Shown here: positions 34,510 through 44,932 of the stretch, in pieces
Layout: each line of letters begins with the position of its first letter
Position numbering within the stretch: the stretch's first letter is position 1
Assembly (NCBI RefSeq): GCF_027000115.1
Contig: NZ_JALTON010000002.1
Location: forward strand, 26,932 to 90,931
DNA: 64,000 nt
Direction of reading: 5' to 3'
DNA from: Thiohalobacter sp.
Lineage (GTDB): Bacteria; Pseudomonadota; Gammaproteobacteria; Thiohalobacterales; Thiohalobacteraceae
Translations under genes and position numbers: made by a program
The notes under the pieces: generated by a model
What the model was told of the DNA's origin: nothing
What the model saw: only the letters and a program-made list of their open reading frames with translations
Database searches by the model: none

Positions 34510-36213
34510 GTGGAACACGTCGTCTCCCTCGTCCTGCGCCGCATGCGGCGGCCGCTGATCGTACTGATCACGGCCTACGCCATCTCCATCCTTGGCTACA
34601 CACTCATCGAGGGCGTGGACGACCAGGGACAGCCCTGGCGCATGGGTTTCTTCCATGCATTCTACGTGGTCAGCTACATGGGCTCGACCATCGGCTTCGG
34701 CGAACTGCCCTACCCGTTCACCGATGCCCAGCGGTTGTGGACCACGGTCATGATCTACCTCACGGTGATTTCCTGGCTGTATGCCATCGGCTCGTTGCTC
34801 ACCATCCTGCGTGACGAGAACTTCCGCCGGGTGCTGGCCTTCTCAAGCTTCTCCCGCCGCGCTGCTGCCCTGCGCGAGCCCTTCTACGTCATCTGTGGCT
34901 ATGGCGACACCGGCAGCCTGATCGTGCGCGAGCTGGCCGAGCGCGGCATTCCGGCCACTGTCATGGATATCGACGAAGACAGGTTGCACGCCCTGGAACT
35001 GGAGGACCTGCCCCTGTACATGCCAGGGCTGTGTGCCGATGCCAATGACATCGCCAACCTGCGCGCCGCGGGACTGGATCACCCGGCCTGTCGCGGCGTG
35101 GTCGCCGTCACCAACCGTGACGCCACCAACCTGAAGATCGCACTGACCGTCAAGCTGCTGCGGCCGGACATGAAGGTGATTGCCCGCGCCGAGCACCGCG
35201 ACAGCGCCGCCAACATGGCCTCCTTCGGGACCGATCACATCATCAATCCTTTCGAGACCTTCGGTGACCTGTTCGGAATGCTGTTCCATTCCCCGGCCAT
35301 GCACCTGGTTCATGAATGGATCACCGCCATACACGATGCCCCGCTGGAGGAATTCGTCACCCCGCCGTCGGGCGGCTGGATACTCTGCGGCTACGGGCGG
35401 TTCGGCAAGGCCGTCCGGCGCTACCTCAACTTCGAGGGCGTCGACGCCCGCGTGGTGGAAGCCGATCCGGTCTCGACCGATCCGCCGGAAAAAAGCGTGA
35501 TCGGACGCGGCACCGAGGCCCACACCCTGCTCGAGGCCGGTATCCGCGATGCCGTCGGCATCATCGCAGGCACCGACGACGATACCAACAATCTTTCCAT
35601 TCTGATCACGGCCAAGGATCTCAACCCGAAGCTGTTCACGGTCGCCCGACAGAACCAGATCGACAATGACGACATCTTCCACGCCTTCGATCCCGACCTG
35701 CTGATGCAGCCGAGCACCATCACTGCCCGGCGCATGCTGTCGCTGATCCTCACACCGCTGCTGGCGGACTTCTTCGAACTCGCCCGCGAGCAGGACGAGG
35801 CCTGGGCCAACGTCCTGGTGAGCCGGGTAACCGGCGTGGTCACCGACCGCTCGCCACAGACCTGGGAAATCCTGCTCGACGAGGAACAGGCCCCGGCGGT
35901 GACCACCCTGATCGGGGAAGGTCTGCAGATTCGCCTGGCGCACCTGCTCACCGACCCGCACCAGCGCGACCGCGCACTGCGCTGCGTCTGCCTTCTGCAT
36001 CGTCACGGCAGCCGCCGCACGCTGTTGCCCGACGAAGACCTGGTCCTCGCGCCGGGCGACCGCCTGCTGTTCTGTGGCAACGCCCGCGAGCGTTCGGCCA
36101 TGGCCTTCACCTGTCTCAATCTGAACATTCTCAATTTCGTGGTGACCGGGGAGGATCGTCCGGCGGGCATGGTCTGGAGCTGGCTCGCACGGCGCAGGGC
36201 GGCCACGGGCTGA
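34510..36213 (+). CDS. Potassium channel with two RCK/TrkA domains
   Basis: 567 aa. Two membrane helices surround a pore loop with the filter TIGFGE at residues 60-65, a variant of TVGYGD. Two Rossmann RCK domains follow: VICGYGDTGSLIVRELAERG (about 128) and WILCGYGRFGKAVRRYLNFE (about 294), each with the GxGxxG nucleotide-binding loop. A C-terminal TrkA-C-like segment is also present. It starts with GTG, with GGAAGG nearby. The family conducts K+ under control of NAD(H) or other ligands. Confidence 0.88.
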   Translation: MEHVVSLVLRRMRRPLIVLITAYAISILGYTLIEGVDDQGQPWRMGFFHAFYVVSYMGSTIGFGELPYPFTDAQRLWTTVMIYLTVISWLYAIGSLLTILRDENFRRVLAFSSFSRRAAALREPFYVICGYGDTGSLIVRELAERGIPATVMDIDEDRLHALELEDLPLYMPGLCADANDIANLRAAGLDHPACRGVVAVTNRDATNLKIALTVKLLRPDMKVIARAEHRDSAANMASFGTDHIINPFETFGDLFGMLFHSPAMHLVHEWITAIHDAPLEEFVTPPSGGWILCGYGRFGKAVRRYLNFEGVDARVVEADPVSTDPPEKSVIGRGTEAHTLLEAGIRDAVGIIAGTDDDTNNLSILITAKDLNPKLFTVARQNQIDNDDIFHAFDPDLLMQPSTITARRMLSLILTPLLADFFELAREQDEAWANVLVSRVTGVVTDRSPQTWEILLDEEQAPAVTTLIGEGLQIRLAHLLTDPHQRDRALRCVCLLHRHGSRRTLLPDEDLVLAPGDRLLFCGNARERSAMAFTCLNLNILNFVVTGEDRPAGMVWSWLARRRAATG

Positions 36214-36217
36214 AACC

Positions 36218-36754
36218 ATGCAGCTTTACCTGATGCGACACGGCCACAGCGAATACAACGCGCTGGGACTGTGCAACGACGATCCCGGGGTTCCGGTACA
36301 TCTCACCCGGAAGGGACGTGCCCAGGCGGAGGCTGCAGCGGCAAGACTGCGCGAGGTGCCCCTGGAGGCAATGATCGCCTCGGAACTGCCGCGGACCCGA
36401 GAGACGGCCGAGATCGTCAACCGCTTCCATGGCGTGCCCATCCATGTCCATCCCGCGCTCAACGACATCCGCACCGGCTTCGACGGTCGCCCGGTTGCGG
36501 AATACTTTGCCGCCACCCGCCCCGACCGGCTGCGCATACGGCCGCCCGGGGGCGAGTCGGTACTCGACTATCGCGAGCGCGTACTGGGCTTTGTGGACTG
36601 GCTGGCACAGCAGCCCTGGCAAGTGCTGCTGGTGGTGGCACACGAGGAGACGCTGCGCATTCTGAATGCCCACTTCACCGGGCTGCCCGAAGACCGTCTG
36701 CTCGACCAGGACTTCGCCAACTGCGAGATATTGCGGTTCCGCCTTGAACCCTGA
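36218..36754 (+). CDS. Histidine phosphatase family protein
   Basis: 178 aa. RHG motif at residues 7-9 (MQLYLMRHGHSEYN), second Arg in ASELPRTRETAEIV, and the second catalytic His in VLLVVAHEETLRIL. These enzymes remove phosphate via a phosphohistidine. It starts 4 bp after the channel gene, so the two are linked; substrate unknown. Confidence 0.9.
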   Translation: MQLYLMRHGHSEYNALGLCNDDPGVPVHLTRKGRAQAEAAAARLREVPLEAMIASELPRTRETAEIVNRFHGVPIHVHPALNDIRTGFDGRPVAEYFAATRPDRLRIRPPGGESVLDYRERVLGFVDWLAQQPWQVLLVVAHEETLRILNAHFTGLPEDRLLDQDFANCEILRFRLEP

Positions 36755-36818
36755 CCCGCATAGAGTGCACCAGGACACGAGACACCTCAGCCGACAGGGG
36801 CACAAGCCGTCCCGCCAG

Positions 36819-37457
36819 TCAGGGCAGCGGACAATCGACGCCGGTGCCACCGAGGCCACAGTAGCCGCCGGGATTCTTCGCCAGATACTGCTGGTGGTAG
36901 TCCTCGGCATAGTAGAAGGCCGGCATCCGCAGTATCTCGGTGGTGATGGTTCCCAGGCCCGCGGCCGCGAGCGCGGCCTGGTAACGCGCACGAGAGGCCT
37001 CGGCGGCTCCTAACTGTTCGTCGTTCGCGCAGTAGATGCCGGAGCGGTACTGGGTGCCGAGATCATTGCCCTGGCGCATGCCCTGGGTCGGATCATGTCC
37101 TTCCCAGAAGTGCGCCAGCAGCCGCTCGAACCCGATCCGTTCCGGGTCGTACACCACCCGCACCACCTCGTTGTGGCCGGTCAACCCGCTGCAGACCTCC
37201 TCATAGGTCGGATTGGGCGTGTAGCCACCGGCATAGCCGACGGCGGTGACCCACACCCCGTCCAGCATCCAGAAGCGTCGTTCCGCCCCCCAGAAGCAGC
37301 CCATGCCGAACAGTACCTCTGCCAGGCCTTCCGGAAAGGGCGGCAGCAGCGGACGGCCACTGACGTGATGGCGGTTGGTCACCGGCATGGGGGTGTCCCG
37401 TCCCGGCAGGGCTGCCTCCGGCGTCACCATGCGTGTCTTTCGGATCATCCAGTCCAT
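36819..37457 (-). CDS. msrA: Peptide-methionine (S)-S-oxide reductase MsrA
   Basis: 212 aa. The catalytic motif [11 protein letters not shown] and supporting motifs ([42 protein letters not shown]) are intact. MsrA repairs oxidised methionine using thioredoxin. The ATG at 37457 has a strong GAGGAGG 6 bp upstream and is preferred over the ATG at 37481. It is convergent with the phosphatase gene. Confidence 0.96.
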   Translation of the reverse strand: MDWMIRKTRMVTPEAALPGRDTPMPVTNRHHVSGRPLLPPFPEGLAEVLFGMGCFWGAERRFWMLDGVWVTAVGYAGGYTPNPTYEEVCSGLTGHNEVVRVVYDPERIGFERLLAHFWEGHDPTQGMRQGNDLGTQYRSGIYCANDEQLGAAEASRARYQAALAAAGLGTITTEILRMPAFYYAEDYHQQYLAKNPGGYCGLGGTGVDCPLP

Positions 37458-37596
37458 GTGCGCCTCCTCGTCGCCACGCACATGCTAACGCTGCCGCTCG
37501 TCCATTGCGAACAAGCCCTGCGCGCCCGCAGGCACCGCGCGTCCCGGGCGTCGCACGGGTATACTCGGCGCCACCGAAACCGCTTCGAGGATAGCC

Positions 37597-38250
37597 GTGA
37601 ACTCCGCTCCGACATCGCCCGACGCCCGCCTCTACATCGGCACCCATTGTCCCCACTGCCCCACCGTACTGGCCGCTCTCACCGAACAGGTCAAGCAGGG
37701 CCGGCTCGGACGACTGGAGGTGATCAATGTCGAGCAACGCCCGGACCTCGCCCGGGAGGCGGACGTGCGCGGCGTGCCCTTCCTGCAGCTCGGGCCGTTC
37801 GAACTGGAAGGCAACCACAGCGCCGCCGAACTGAAGCAGTGGATCGAGCGCGCGGCGACACCGGAGGGCCTGCAGGCCTACATCAGCGAAATGCTCGCCA
37901 CCGGCCAGATCGCGCGCGTGGAACGGCTGCTCCGGCGCGACCCGCTGGCCTTTCATGCCCTGCTGCCGCTGCTGTCCGATCCCGATACCGAGCTGTCGGT
38001 GCGCATTGGCATCGGCGCCCTGATGGAAACCTTCGCCGGCACGCCGGGGTTGCAGGCGCTGGTCCCCGAACTCGGCGCACTCACCCGAGCGGAAGATGCC
38101 CGCACCCGCAACGATGCGGCCTATTATCTGGGACTGAGTCACGCCCCCGAGGCCCGGCACTGGCTCGAACCCCTGCGTGAAGACACGGATGCGGACGTGC
38201 GCGAGACGGCCATCGAGGCCCTGGACGCGCTGGACCGGGCCGGCGCCTGA
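37597..38250 (+). CDS. Thioredoxin-like domain fused to HEAT-like repeats
   Basis: 217 aa. Residues about 8-85 are a glutaredoxin/thioredoxin fold with an active-site CPHC at C18-C21 (GTHCPHC) and the cis-Pro region VRGVPFLQL. Residues about 90-215 look like alpha-helical HEAT repeats (VRIGIGALMETFAG, ARTRNDAAYYLGLS, VRETAIEALDALD). It starts with GTG after GAGG. It is divergent from msrA, whose product needs a thiol reductant, but a direct link is only a guess. Confidence 0.8.
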   Translation: MNSAPTSPDARLYIGTHCPHCPTVLAALTEQVKQGRLGRLEVINVEQRPDLAREADVRGVPFLQLGPFELEGNHSAAELKQWIERAATPEGLQAYISEMLATGQIARVERLLRRDPLAFHALLPLLSDPDTELSVRIGIGALMETFAGTPGLQALVPELGALTRAEDARTRNDAAYYLGLSHAPEARHWLEPLREDTDADVRETAIEALDALDRAGA

Positions 38251-38375
38251 TCCGTTCTCGGCCAGGGGCCGCGTGTGTGGCTTGTCCTTCACCCAACCAT
38301 GCGCTGCGCGGGGTTGAGACAGGCGAGCCGCGGATTCATGTAAGGAAGCAACCATCGACACAAAGGGCAAAACGC

Positions 38376-39119
38376 ATGGCTGACTGGATCGAAGCCACAG
38401 TCACCGACCGGCGGGAGTGGAGTCCGGGCCTGATCTCGCTGTATTTCGATGCCGGACTACCGGCGTTCAAGGCGGGCCAGTTCGTGCGCGTGGGGCTCGA
38501 CCTGGAGGGCGAAAGGGTGGCCCGGCCCTATTCTCTGGTCAATGCACCGGGGGAACGGCCGGCTGAAATCCTCTTCAACGTTGTACCCGAGGGTCCTCTG
38601 TCACCGAGACTGGCGGAACTCGCGCCCGGCGACCGGCTGTGGATCGGCCCCCAGGCCAACGGCTTTCTGGTACTTGACGAGATCCCGGATGCCGACAGCC
38701 TCTGGCTGCTGGCGACCGGCACCGGGCTCGGCCCCTTCCTGTCCATCCTCAAGACGCAACAACCCTGGCAACGCTTCGGGCGGGTGGTGCTGGTGCACTC
38801 CACCGGCACGGCCGCGGGCCTGACCCACACCGGGCTGCTGGAAAGACTGCAGGCCGAACACCCGGACCGCTTTCGCTGGCTGCCCACGCTCACCCGCGAG
38901 CGTCGCCCCGGCATGCTGGATGCGCGCATCCCGGCACTGATCGAGTCCGGCCGGCTGGAGGCCGCCGCAGACACGCCACTCGCACCCGACAGCGCCCACG
39001 TCATGCTGTGCGGCAACTCGGCCATGATCGCCGACACCACTGCCGTGCTCGAGGCCCGCGGCATGAAACGCCACCGACGCCGCGACCCGGGGCACATCAC
39101 GGTGGAAAAATATCACTGA
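38376..39119 (+). CDS. fpr: Ferredoxin-NADP+ reductase
   Basis: 247 aa, the length of Fpr. FAD-binding RPYSLVNAPGERPAEILFNV and the NADP-binding stretch LLATGTGLGPFLSILKT are conserved, as is the C-terminal HVMLCGNSAMI. The end GHITVEKYH fits subclass I bacterial Fpr. The ATG at 38376 gives the right N-terminus (MADWIEATVTDRREW). It supplies electrons between NADPH and ferredoxin or flavodoxin, for example under oxidative stress. Confidence 0.93.
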   Translation: MADWIEATVTDRREWSPGLISLYFDAGLPAFKAGQFVRVGLDLEGERVARPYSLVNAPGERPAEILFNVVPEGPLSPRLAELAPGDRLWIGPQANGFLVLDEIPDADSLWLLATGTGLGPFLSILKTQQPWQRFGRVVLVHSTGTAAGLTHTGLLERLQAEHPDRFRWLPTLTRERRPGMLDARIPALIESGRLEAAADTPLAPDSAHVMLCGNSAMIADTTAVLEARGMKRHRRRDPGHITVEKYH

Positions 39120-39169
39120 GGCCTGCACGGTATCGAGGCTGGCGGGCTGAAAGGCGAAAAGCGAAAAGA

Positions 39170-39261
39170 GCCACGAAACCCACCGAATCCACGAAAGGGA
39201 AAAGGGCGCCAGAGTACGTCGTGCGCCCGGAAGCCTCCGTGGATGCAGTGGATTCCGTGGC
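39170..39261. repeat. Imperfect inverted repeat rich in CCACGAA-type units
   Basis: Left arm 39170-39195 (GCCACGAAACCCACCGAATC start) and right arm 39236-39261 match in inverted orientation at 20 of 26 positions. It lies in the 178-bp gap between fpr and tcdA, which are convergent. It might act as a transcription end structure or be an interspersed repeat; no U run is visible. Confidence 0.45.
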
Positions 39262-39297
39262 CATCCCCATCCCCGCCGCCACGGCGCACGCTGCCGG

Positions 39298-40107
39298 TCA
39301 GTCCCGCGCGATGGCGTGACCGAGCTTGCGCCTCAGGCTGCGGTTGATGGCGCGCGAGGCGGCAACCAGGCCGAAGGTCGCCGTCACCAGACTGGTCGAG
39401 CCGTAGCCGAGACTACAGTCCAGGGTCACACCCTGCACGCCCGGCTTGGCATGCCCCACCGTCCCGTCCCCGCGCGGATAGAGCTGCTGCTGGGCAGAGA
39501 ACACGCATTCCACCCCGAAACGGCGCTTCGGATTGCGGGTCCAGCCATGGTCGGCACGCAGCCGCGAGCGGACCTTGGCGGCCAGCGGGTCATTGTATGT
39601 GAGCGTGAGGTCGGCCACCCTGACCTGGGTGGGGTCGGTCAGGCCACCTGCACCGCCGGTGGCAATGATCGGAATCCGGTTGCGCTTGCAGTGATAGATG
39701 AGCGCCGCCTTGAAGCGGATGCTGTCGATGGCGTCGATGACATAGTCGTATTCCGATGTGATCAGCTCGGGCAGGTTCTTCAGGGTAAGGAAATCGTCCA
39801 CCGGGCGGCATTCGCAGCCGGGATGGATGGCCGCCACGCGTTTGGCCATGGCCGCTACCTTGGGCTGGCCCAGGGTCGAGGTGAGGGTATGCACCTGGCG
39901 GTTGATGTTGGACAGGACGATGTCGTCCGGGTCGATCAGCGTGAGCTGGCCCACGCCGCTGCGTGCCAGCGCTTCCGCAGCCCAGGAGCCGACGCCGCCG
40001 ATGCCGACCACGCAGACCCTGAGTCCCCGCAGCAGGCCCGCGGCCTCGGTGCCATAGAGTCGCTCGATGCCGCCGAAGCGGGCCTGCCAGTCGTCGGTGT
40101 CGTTCAT
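39298..40107 (-). CDS. tcdA: tRNA threonylcarbamoyladenosine dehydratase TcdA (CsdL)
   Basis: 269 aa, E1/ThiF-like. ATP-binding loop VVGIGGVGSWAAEALARSGV, DPDDIVLSNINRQVHTLTST, and DAIDSIRFKAALIYHCKRNR are typical. It cyclises t6A37 to ct6A37 in tRNAs that read ANN codons. Complete length and motifs. Confidence 0.95.
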   Translation of the reverse strand: MNDTDDWQARFGGIERLYGTEAAGLLRGLRVCVVGIGGVGSWAAEALARSGVGQLTLIDPDDIVLSNINRQVHTLTSTLGQPKVAAMAKRVAAIHPGCECRPVDDFLTLKNLPELITSEYDYVIDAIDSIRFKAALIYHCKRNRIPIIATGGAGGLTDPTQVRVADLTLTYNDPLAAKVRSRLRADHGWTRNPKRRFGVECVFSAQQQLYPRGDGTVGHAKPGVQGVTLDCSLGYGSTSLVTATFGLVAASRAINRSLRRKLGHAIARD

Positions 40108-40192
40108 CCTGCCCCCGGAGAAAGGCGGGATTATAGCGATGCCGGGGGCGAGGGCGGGATGCCGGCGGCCGCAGGGCCGCCGGCGGGAGGCA

Positions 40193-40399
40193 TCATTCCA
40201 TGATCATTTCCGGCCAGAAGACCTTGTCCGGCTCCTTGGCCGCCAGCTCGGCCGCCTTCTTCTCGGCCTCGCCATAGGTCATCTCCTCGTCGAAATGGCC
40301 CCGCTCGAACTTGTACTTGTACTTCCAGCCGATGCGATAGCCCTTGTCGGACGCACGCCGCAGCAAGGGGTCAGCCTTGTTGGTGTAGGTACCCGTCAT
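40193..40399 (-). CDS. Small unknown protein (68 aa)
   Basis: 68 aa, rich in Lys, Tyr and Glu (RIGWKYKYKFERGHFDEEMT). The ATG at 40399 follows a clear GGAGG and is preferred over 40435. No domain is recognised. The ribosome site, codon use and soluble charged composition support a real gene. Confidence 0.7.
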   Translation of the reverse strand: MTGTYTNKADPLLRRASDKGYRIGWKYKYKFERGHFDEEMTYGEAEKKAAELAAKEPDKVFWPEMIME

Positions 40400-40587
40400 T
40401 TTCGGACCTCCTCTGTTGACAGTGAACGCAAGCATCCCGTTCAGGACCGGAAGGCGCAGTATACCCGCCGCGCCACCGGGCCAAAATCATTTCAAGACCA
40501 TGAAAATATGGTGGTTTTTCGCTCTTGAAAAAGTCCCTGCACACCCCATCATCCCGCTCGTCAACAATCATCCAAGGAGGACAAGCC

Positions 40588-40803
40588 ATGAGCGAAACCC
40601 TGACCCTGAAACCCCGTCACTACGACAAGCTGGGCGTGGTCCACTGCGGTGTGGGCGAGCGCGGTTTCGTGGCCGTGGCCGGCGATACCGTGACCCTGGC
40701 CAAAGGCGAATCCCACACCTTTCCCCGCACCGGCATCACGGTCACCCGCAAGGGCGACGAGTACACCTTCACCCGCTCGGTGACCGAGTCCCGGGCAGCC
40801 TGA
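40588..40803 (+). CDS. Small unknown protein (71 aa)
   Basis: 71 aa, mostly beta by pattern (ERGFVAVAGDTVTLAKGESH, TGITVTRKGDEYTFTRSV). A strong AAGGAGG precedes the ATG at 40588; the frame opens at 40525 but lacks a ribosome site there. It is divergent from the 68-aa gene. No family recognised. Confidence 0.7.
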   Translation: MSETLTLKPRHYDKLGVVHCGVGERGFVAVAGDTVTLAKGESHTFPRTGITVTRKGDEYTFTRSVTESRAA

Positions 40804-40843
40804 CTGTCCGGCCGCGCGGAAGCCCCGCGCGGCCTGGGTCCGG

Positions 40844-41236
40844 TCATTCGTCCTCGGGCTCACCCTGCCACAGCATCTCGTAACCGATCTCGTAGGTTTC
40901 GGTACAGTACTGCTTGAGCGCCTCGAACTTTTCCTTGAACACATGGTCAGCATGAGACTTCTCATGATGTTCGAAGGACTTCCAGTAGGTGACGATGGCC
41001 ACATGATCATCGGTTGACTGCTTGGAGTCGAAAGAGCCCTGCTCCGAAACGAACCCCGTGTACTTGAACACCTGGCCACCGATGAAACCACCCTCTTCAT
41101 CGCCGTAGGTATTCTTGACCACGTTGCACATCTCACCCAGCGCCAGCTCCAGATCCTCGCGGCTGACACCCTCCTTGAGCTTGACAACGTTGAACAGCAT
41201 CACGGCACCAAAGGGAATCGTGAGCGGTTGAAACAT
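40844..41236 (-). CDS. Unknown 130-aa protein, ABM-like alpha/beta fold
   Basis: 130 aa. AVMLFNVVKLKEGVSREDLE, HVAIVTYWKSFEHHEKSHAD and HVFKEKFEALKQYCTETYEI resemble a dimeric alpha/beta barrel (antibiotic-monooxygenase-like) protein, but I do not recognise a specific family. The ATG at 41236 has GAGGAGA upstream and is preferred over the ORF start at 41401. Confidence 0.7.
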   Translation of the reverse strand: MFQPLTIPFGAVMLFNVVKLKEGVSREDLELALGEMCNVVKNTYGDEEGGFIGGQVFKYTGFVSEQGSFDSKQSTDDHVAIVTYWKSFEHHEKSHADHVFKEKFEALKQYCTETYEIGYEMLWQGEPEDE

Positions 41237-41549
41237 GGCTGTTCTCCTCAAATCCGGTTGGCAAGAGAGCGGGTTGCGACACAGCCCGGATGACTGTCGT
41301 AGTCGCGGCCCATTCCGGTCGCAAATGGTGACGGATACGCTTCCGCCGACGCGCGACGCACCGGTGTCCGGCCCCGCAACTGGGACATCTGCCGACCCCA
41401 TATGGTGTCGACCGCCAACCGTTTCAAGTCATTTGACCTTTCGGGGAGCGAGGGTGCAGGATGTGAAAGGCACCCACGCCGCCACCCTGCTCCGGTTCAC
41501 CGGCACGAGCGGCGCAATGTACCTGTGGCCCACAGGAAGGTGATACCCC
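41237..41549. other. 313-bp divergent intergenic region
   Basis: It separates the 130-aa gene (minus) from the holin-like gene (plus). A TTGACC hexamer near 41438 could be a -35 element, but the matching -10 is poor. No repeat or RNA structure stands out. Confidence 0.35.
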
Positions 41550-41957
41550 ATGATGTTGCTCGGCTTGTTGCTGCTCTGGTTGCTCACAGCCTTCGGCCTC
41601 TGGCTGACCAGCCTGCTGGTGCCGGGCATTCGCATCCGCTCGGGCACGGACCTGCTGCTGGCCGCGCTGGTGCTGGGCCTGATGAACGCGCTCATCCGTC
41701 CGCTGCTGTGGGTCCTGACACTGCCGCTGACGGTGCTGACCTTCGGCCTGTTCGCGCTGCTGGTGAACGCCTTCATCCTGTGGCTGACCGGGCGGCTGGT
41801 ACCGGGCTTCGAGGTCCGCGATTTCGCCAGTGCGCTGCTGGGCGCCCTGATCATGGCCCTGCTGGGTGTTGCGGCAATGATCCTGCTTCAGTTCGGGATG
41901 ATGGGCACGGTGCACTGGGTCACGATCGAGCCCGGCACGCCGCCGATGGCGTTCTGA
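41550..41957 (+). CDS. Phage-holin-like 4TM membrane protein (YvlD-type)
   Basis: 135 aa with four hydrophobic segments. The pattern LLVPGIRIRSG, LMNALIRPLLWVLTLPLTVL, TFGLFALLVNAFILWLTGRL and VPGFEVRDF is the Phage_holin_4_2/YvlD family, found widely on bacterial chromosomes with unknown function and not implying a prophage. Two adjacent ATGs make the start uncertain by one codon. Confidence 0.85.
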   Translation: MMLLGLLLLWLLTAFGLWLTSLLVPGIRIRSGTDLLLAALVLGLMNALIRPLLWVLTLPLTVLTFGLFALLVNAFILWLTGRLVPGFEVRDFASALLGALIMALLGVAAMILLQFGMMGTVHWVTIEPGTPPMAF

Positions 41958-41970
41958 GCCACCGACCCGC

Positions 41971-43347
<1,377 letters not shown>

Positions 43348-43360
43348 GCGGCCGTCCGCC

Positions 43361-44251
43361 TCAGCGCTGCATGGTTTCGTTCAGCATCTGCACGGCATTG
43401 TCGAGACTGCGCTGCATGCGATTGAAGGACCGCGCCAGCGAAGAGATCTCGTCATTGCCCTCGGCGGGCAGTTCCTCGAGTTCGGTATCGCCGGTGGAAA
43501 TGCGCTCGGCCTGGGCCGACATGCGCGCCACCGGGCGGATGACGTACCGCCCCAGCAGCCAGTTCAATACCAGGGCGATGAGGATGAAGATACCGATCAG
43601 TGCGGCCATGAACAGCAGGAACTTGTCGCGCGCTCGCTCCAGTGGCCCGGCCTGGGGGACCGAGACCACCTGTGCGCCGACCACCTCGTCCAGCTTCCAG
43701 CCGAAGCCGTTGACCGAACCGTACTTCTTCACCATGGCGGCCGGTGCCTGATCCGGCGTGGAGTGGCAGCTCAGGCAGGCCGCGTTGGTGATGCGGATGG
43801 GGCGGCTGAAATAGAGCGAGGGCCCGGTCGGCGTCTGCCGCTCGCCGACCAGTTCCCTGGCATCGGGGTGGCCGCGGAAATACTCGATGATGTCCGCCTC
43901 CCAGTCGGTGGCACGATGCACGGGATTGGTGGGATTGAGTGCCGCCTCCTTGTAGGCATAGTCGGGATATTTCTTCTGCAGGTGTTCAACGTAGCGGGTC
44001 GCGGCATAGGCCGGCACCGTCTGCGGATGGAACTCGCCTTCCTGCAGTTGCGCGATCAGCGGGCGTACCTCCTCGACCGTGTAGCGACGCACCGCGCGCG
44101 CGCTTTCCATGAGGATGTTGGCCGACTCCATCACCTCCTCGCGGGTATGCTCGGCGAACACCCGATAGGAAATCAGCGCTGCGGCGACCAGGCCGGCCGC
44201 GGTAACCAGCATCAGGATCAGGTTGAAACGAACCCTCAGTGTCATGACCAC
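43361..44251 (-). CDS. c-type heme sensor with HAMP domain (DUF3365/Tll0287-like)
   Basis: 296 aa. A first membrane helix (LILMLVTAAGLVAAALISY) precedes a periplasmic domain of about 180 residues with one heme-binding motif CLSCH. A second helix (FLLFMAALIGIFILIALVLN) leads to a HAMP domain (RPVARMSAQAERISTGDTEL). No kinase or methyl-accepting domain follows, so any output must go through another protein, for example the adjacent Ser/Thr kinase. The layout matches DUF3365 redox/gas sensors. Confidence 0.87.
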   Translation of the reverse strand: MVMTLRVRFNLILMLVTAAGLVAAALISYRVFAEHTREEVMESANILMESARAVRRYTVEEVRPLIAQLQEGEFHPQTVPAYAATRYVEHLQKKYPDYAYKEAALNPTNPVHRATDWEADIIEYFRGHPDARELVGERQTPTGPSLYFSRPIRITNAACLSCHSTPDQAPAAMVKKYGSVNGFGWKLDEVVGAQVVSVPQAGPLERARDKFLLFMAALIGIFILIALVLNWLLGRYVIRPVARMSAQAERISTGDTELEELPAEGNDEISSLARSFNRMQRSLDNAVQMLNETMQR

Positions 44252-44324
44252 CCTTTGTGATTGTTCGTGTTTTCAGCAGGATAGTACACTATAGCGGATA
44301 TCCTGCCAGCTTCTTGAGAATCCC

Positions 44325-44783
44325 GTGACACCGCGCCGCCTGTTCGCCCATACCCTCCTCACCGCCCTGGTGCAGAGCCTGCTGCTCGGCGGTCTGTTCA
44401 TGTACGCCGCCTACCGCCGCGCCCTGACCCTGCCGGCCGAGGCGCTGGCCCCCTGCGCGCGCGTGGCCGAACCGGCACGCCAGGCGGATTGTCTGAACCT
44501 CGCCCTGCACGCCCACCTCACCGCCCCACCGCATCTGGCGCTGCTGTTCGTGGTGCTGCTGGTCGCGGCCCTGTTGCCGGCGTGGCTGGCCGCGCGTGCC
44601 GCCGGCAGTCAGGCGCTGGGTCAGGCCCTGCTCATTGCCATGAGTTCGGCCGCGCTCCTGCTCGCCTTCATGGAACCGGGCCGGCTGCCGGCACTCGCGG
44701 CCTTCGTCGGCAGCGTCCTCGCGGGCCTGATCGTCGCCCGTTTCGGACACGCGCGGATGGCCACGCCGAACACGGGTGCTTGA
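44325..44783 (+). CDS. Unknown membrane protein (152 aa)
   Basis: 152 aa with about four hydrophobic helices (LLTALVQSLLLGGLFMYAAY, LALLFVVLLVAALLPAWLAA, ALLIAMSSAALLLAF and AFVGSVLAGLIVARF). It starts with GTG at 44325. It stands first in front of the Tad locus with a 149-bp gap to the pilin, and divergent from the heme-sensor gene. No family recognised. Confidence 0.65.
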   Translation: MTPRRLFAHTLLTALVQSLLLGGLFMYAAYRRALTLPAEALAPCARVAEPARQADCLNLALHAHLTAPPHLALLFVVLLVAALLPAWLAARAAGSQALGQALLIAMSSAALLLAFMEPGRLPALAAFVGSVLAGLIVARFGHARMATPNTGA

Positions 44784-44807
44784 TTTTTGACGGGCACGAT
44801 TTATGCT
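44780..44807 (+). promoter_or_regulatory. Possible sigma-70 promoter of the Flp pilin
   Basis: TTGATT, 16 bases, then TATGCT, located in the AT-richer gap before the pilin gene. The leader to the pilin ATG is about 120 bp. Confidence 0.35.
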
Positions 44808-44932
44808 TGGTCCAGTTCCGTACCGGACGACGCGGATCCCATGGGGGGGTTGGAATTCGCGTCGGGGTGGCGATGTCTCCATGCCGCCCCCGTCCAGATC
44901 ATCCCCCCGACCGACATGCAGGAGAACTCGCC

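Noticed and set aside
41550..41957. Prophage signal from a holin-like protein
   Set aside because: The family is a common chromosomal 4TM protein, and no other phage gene is nearby.
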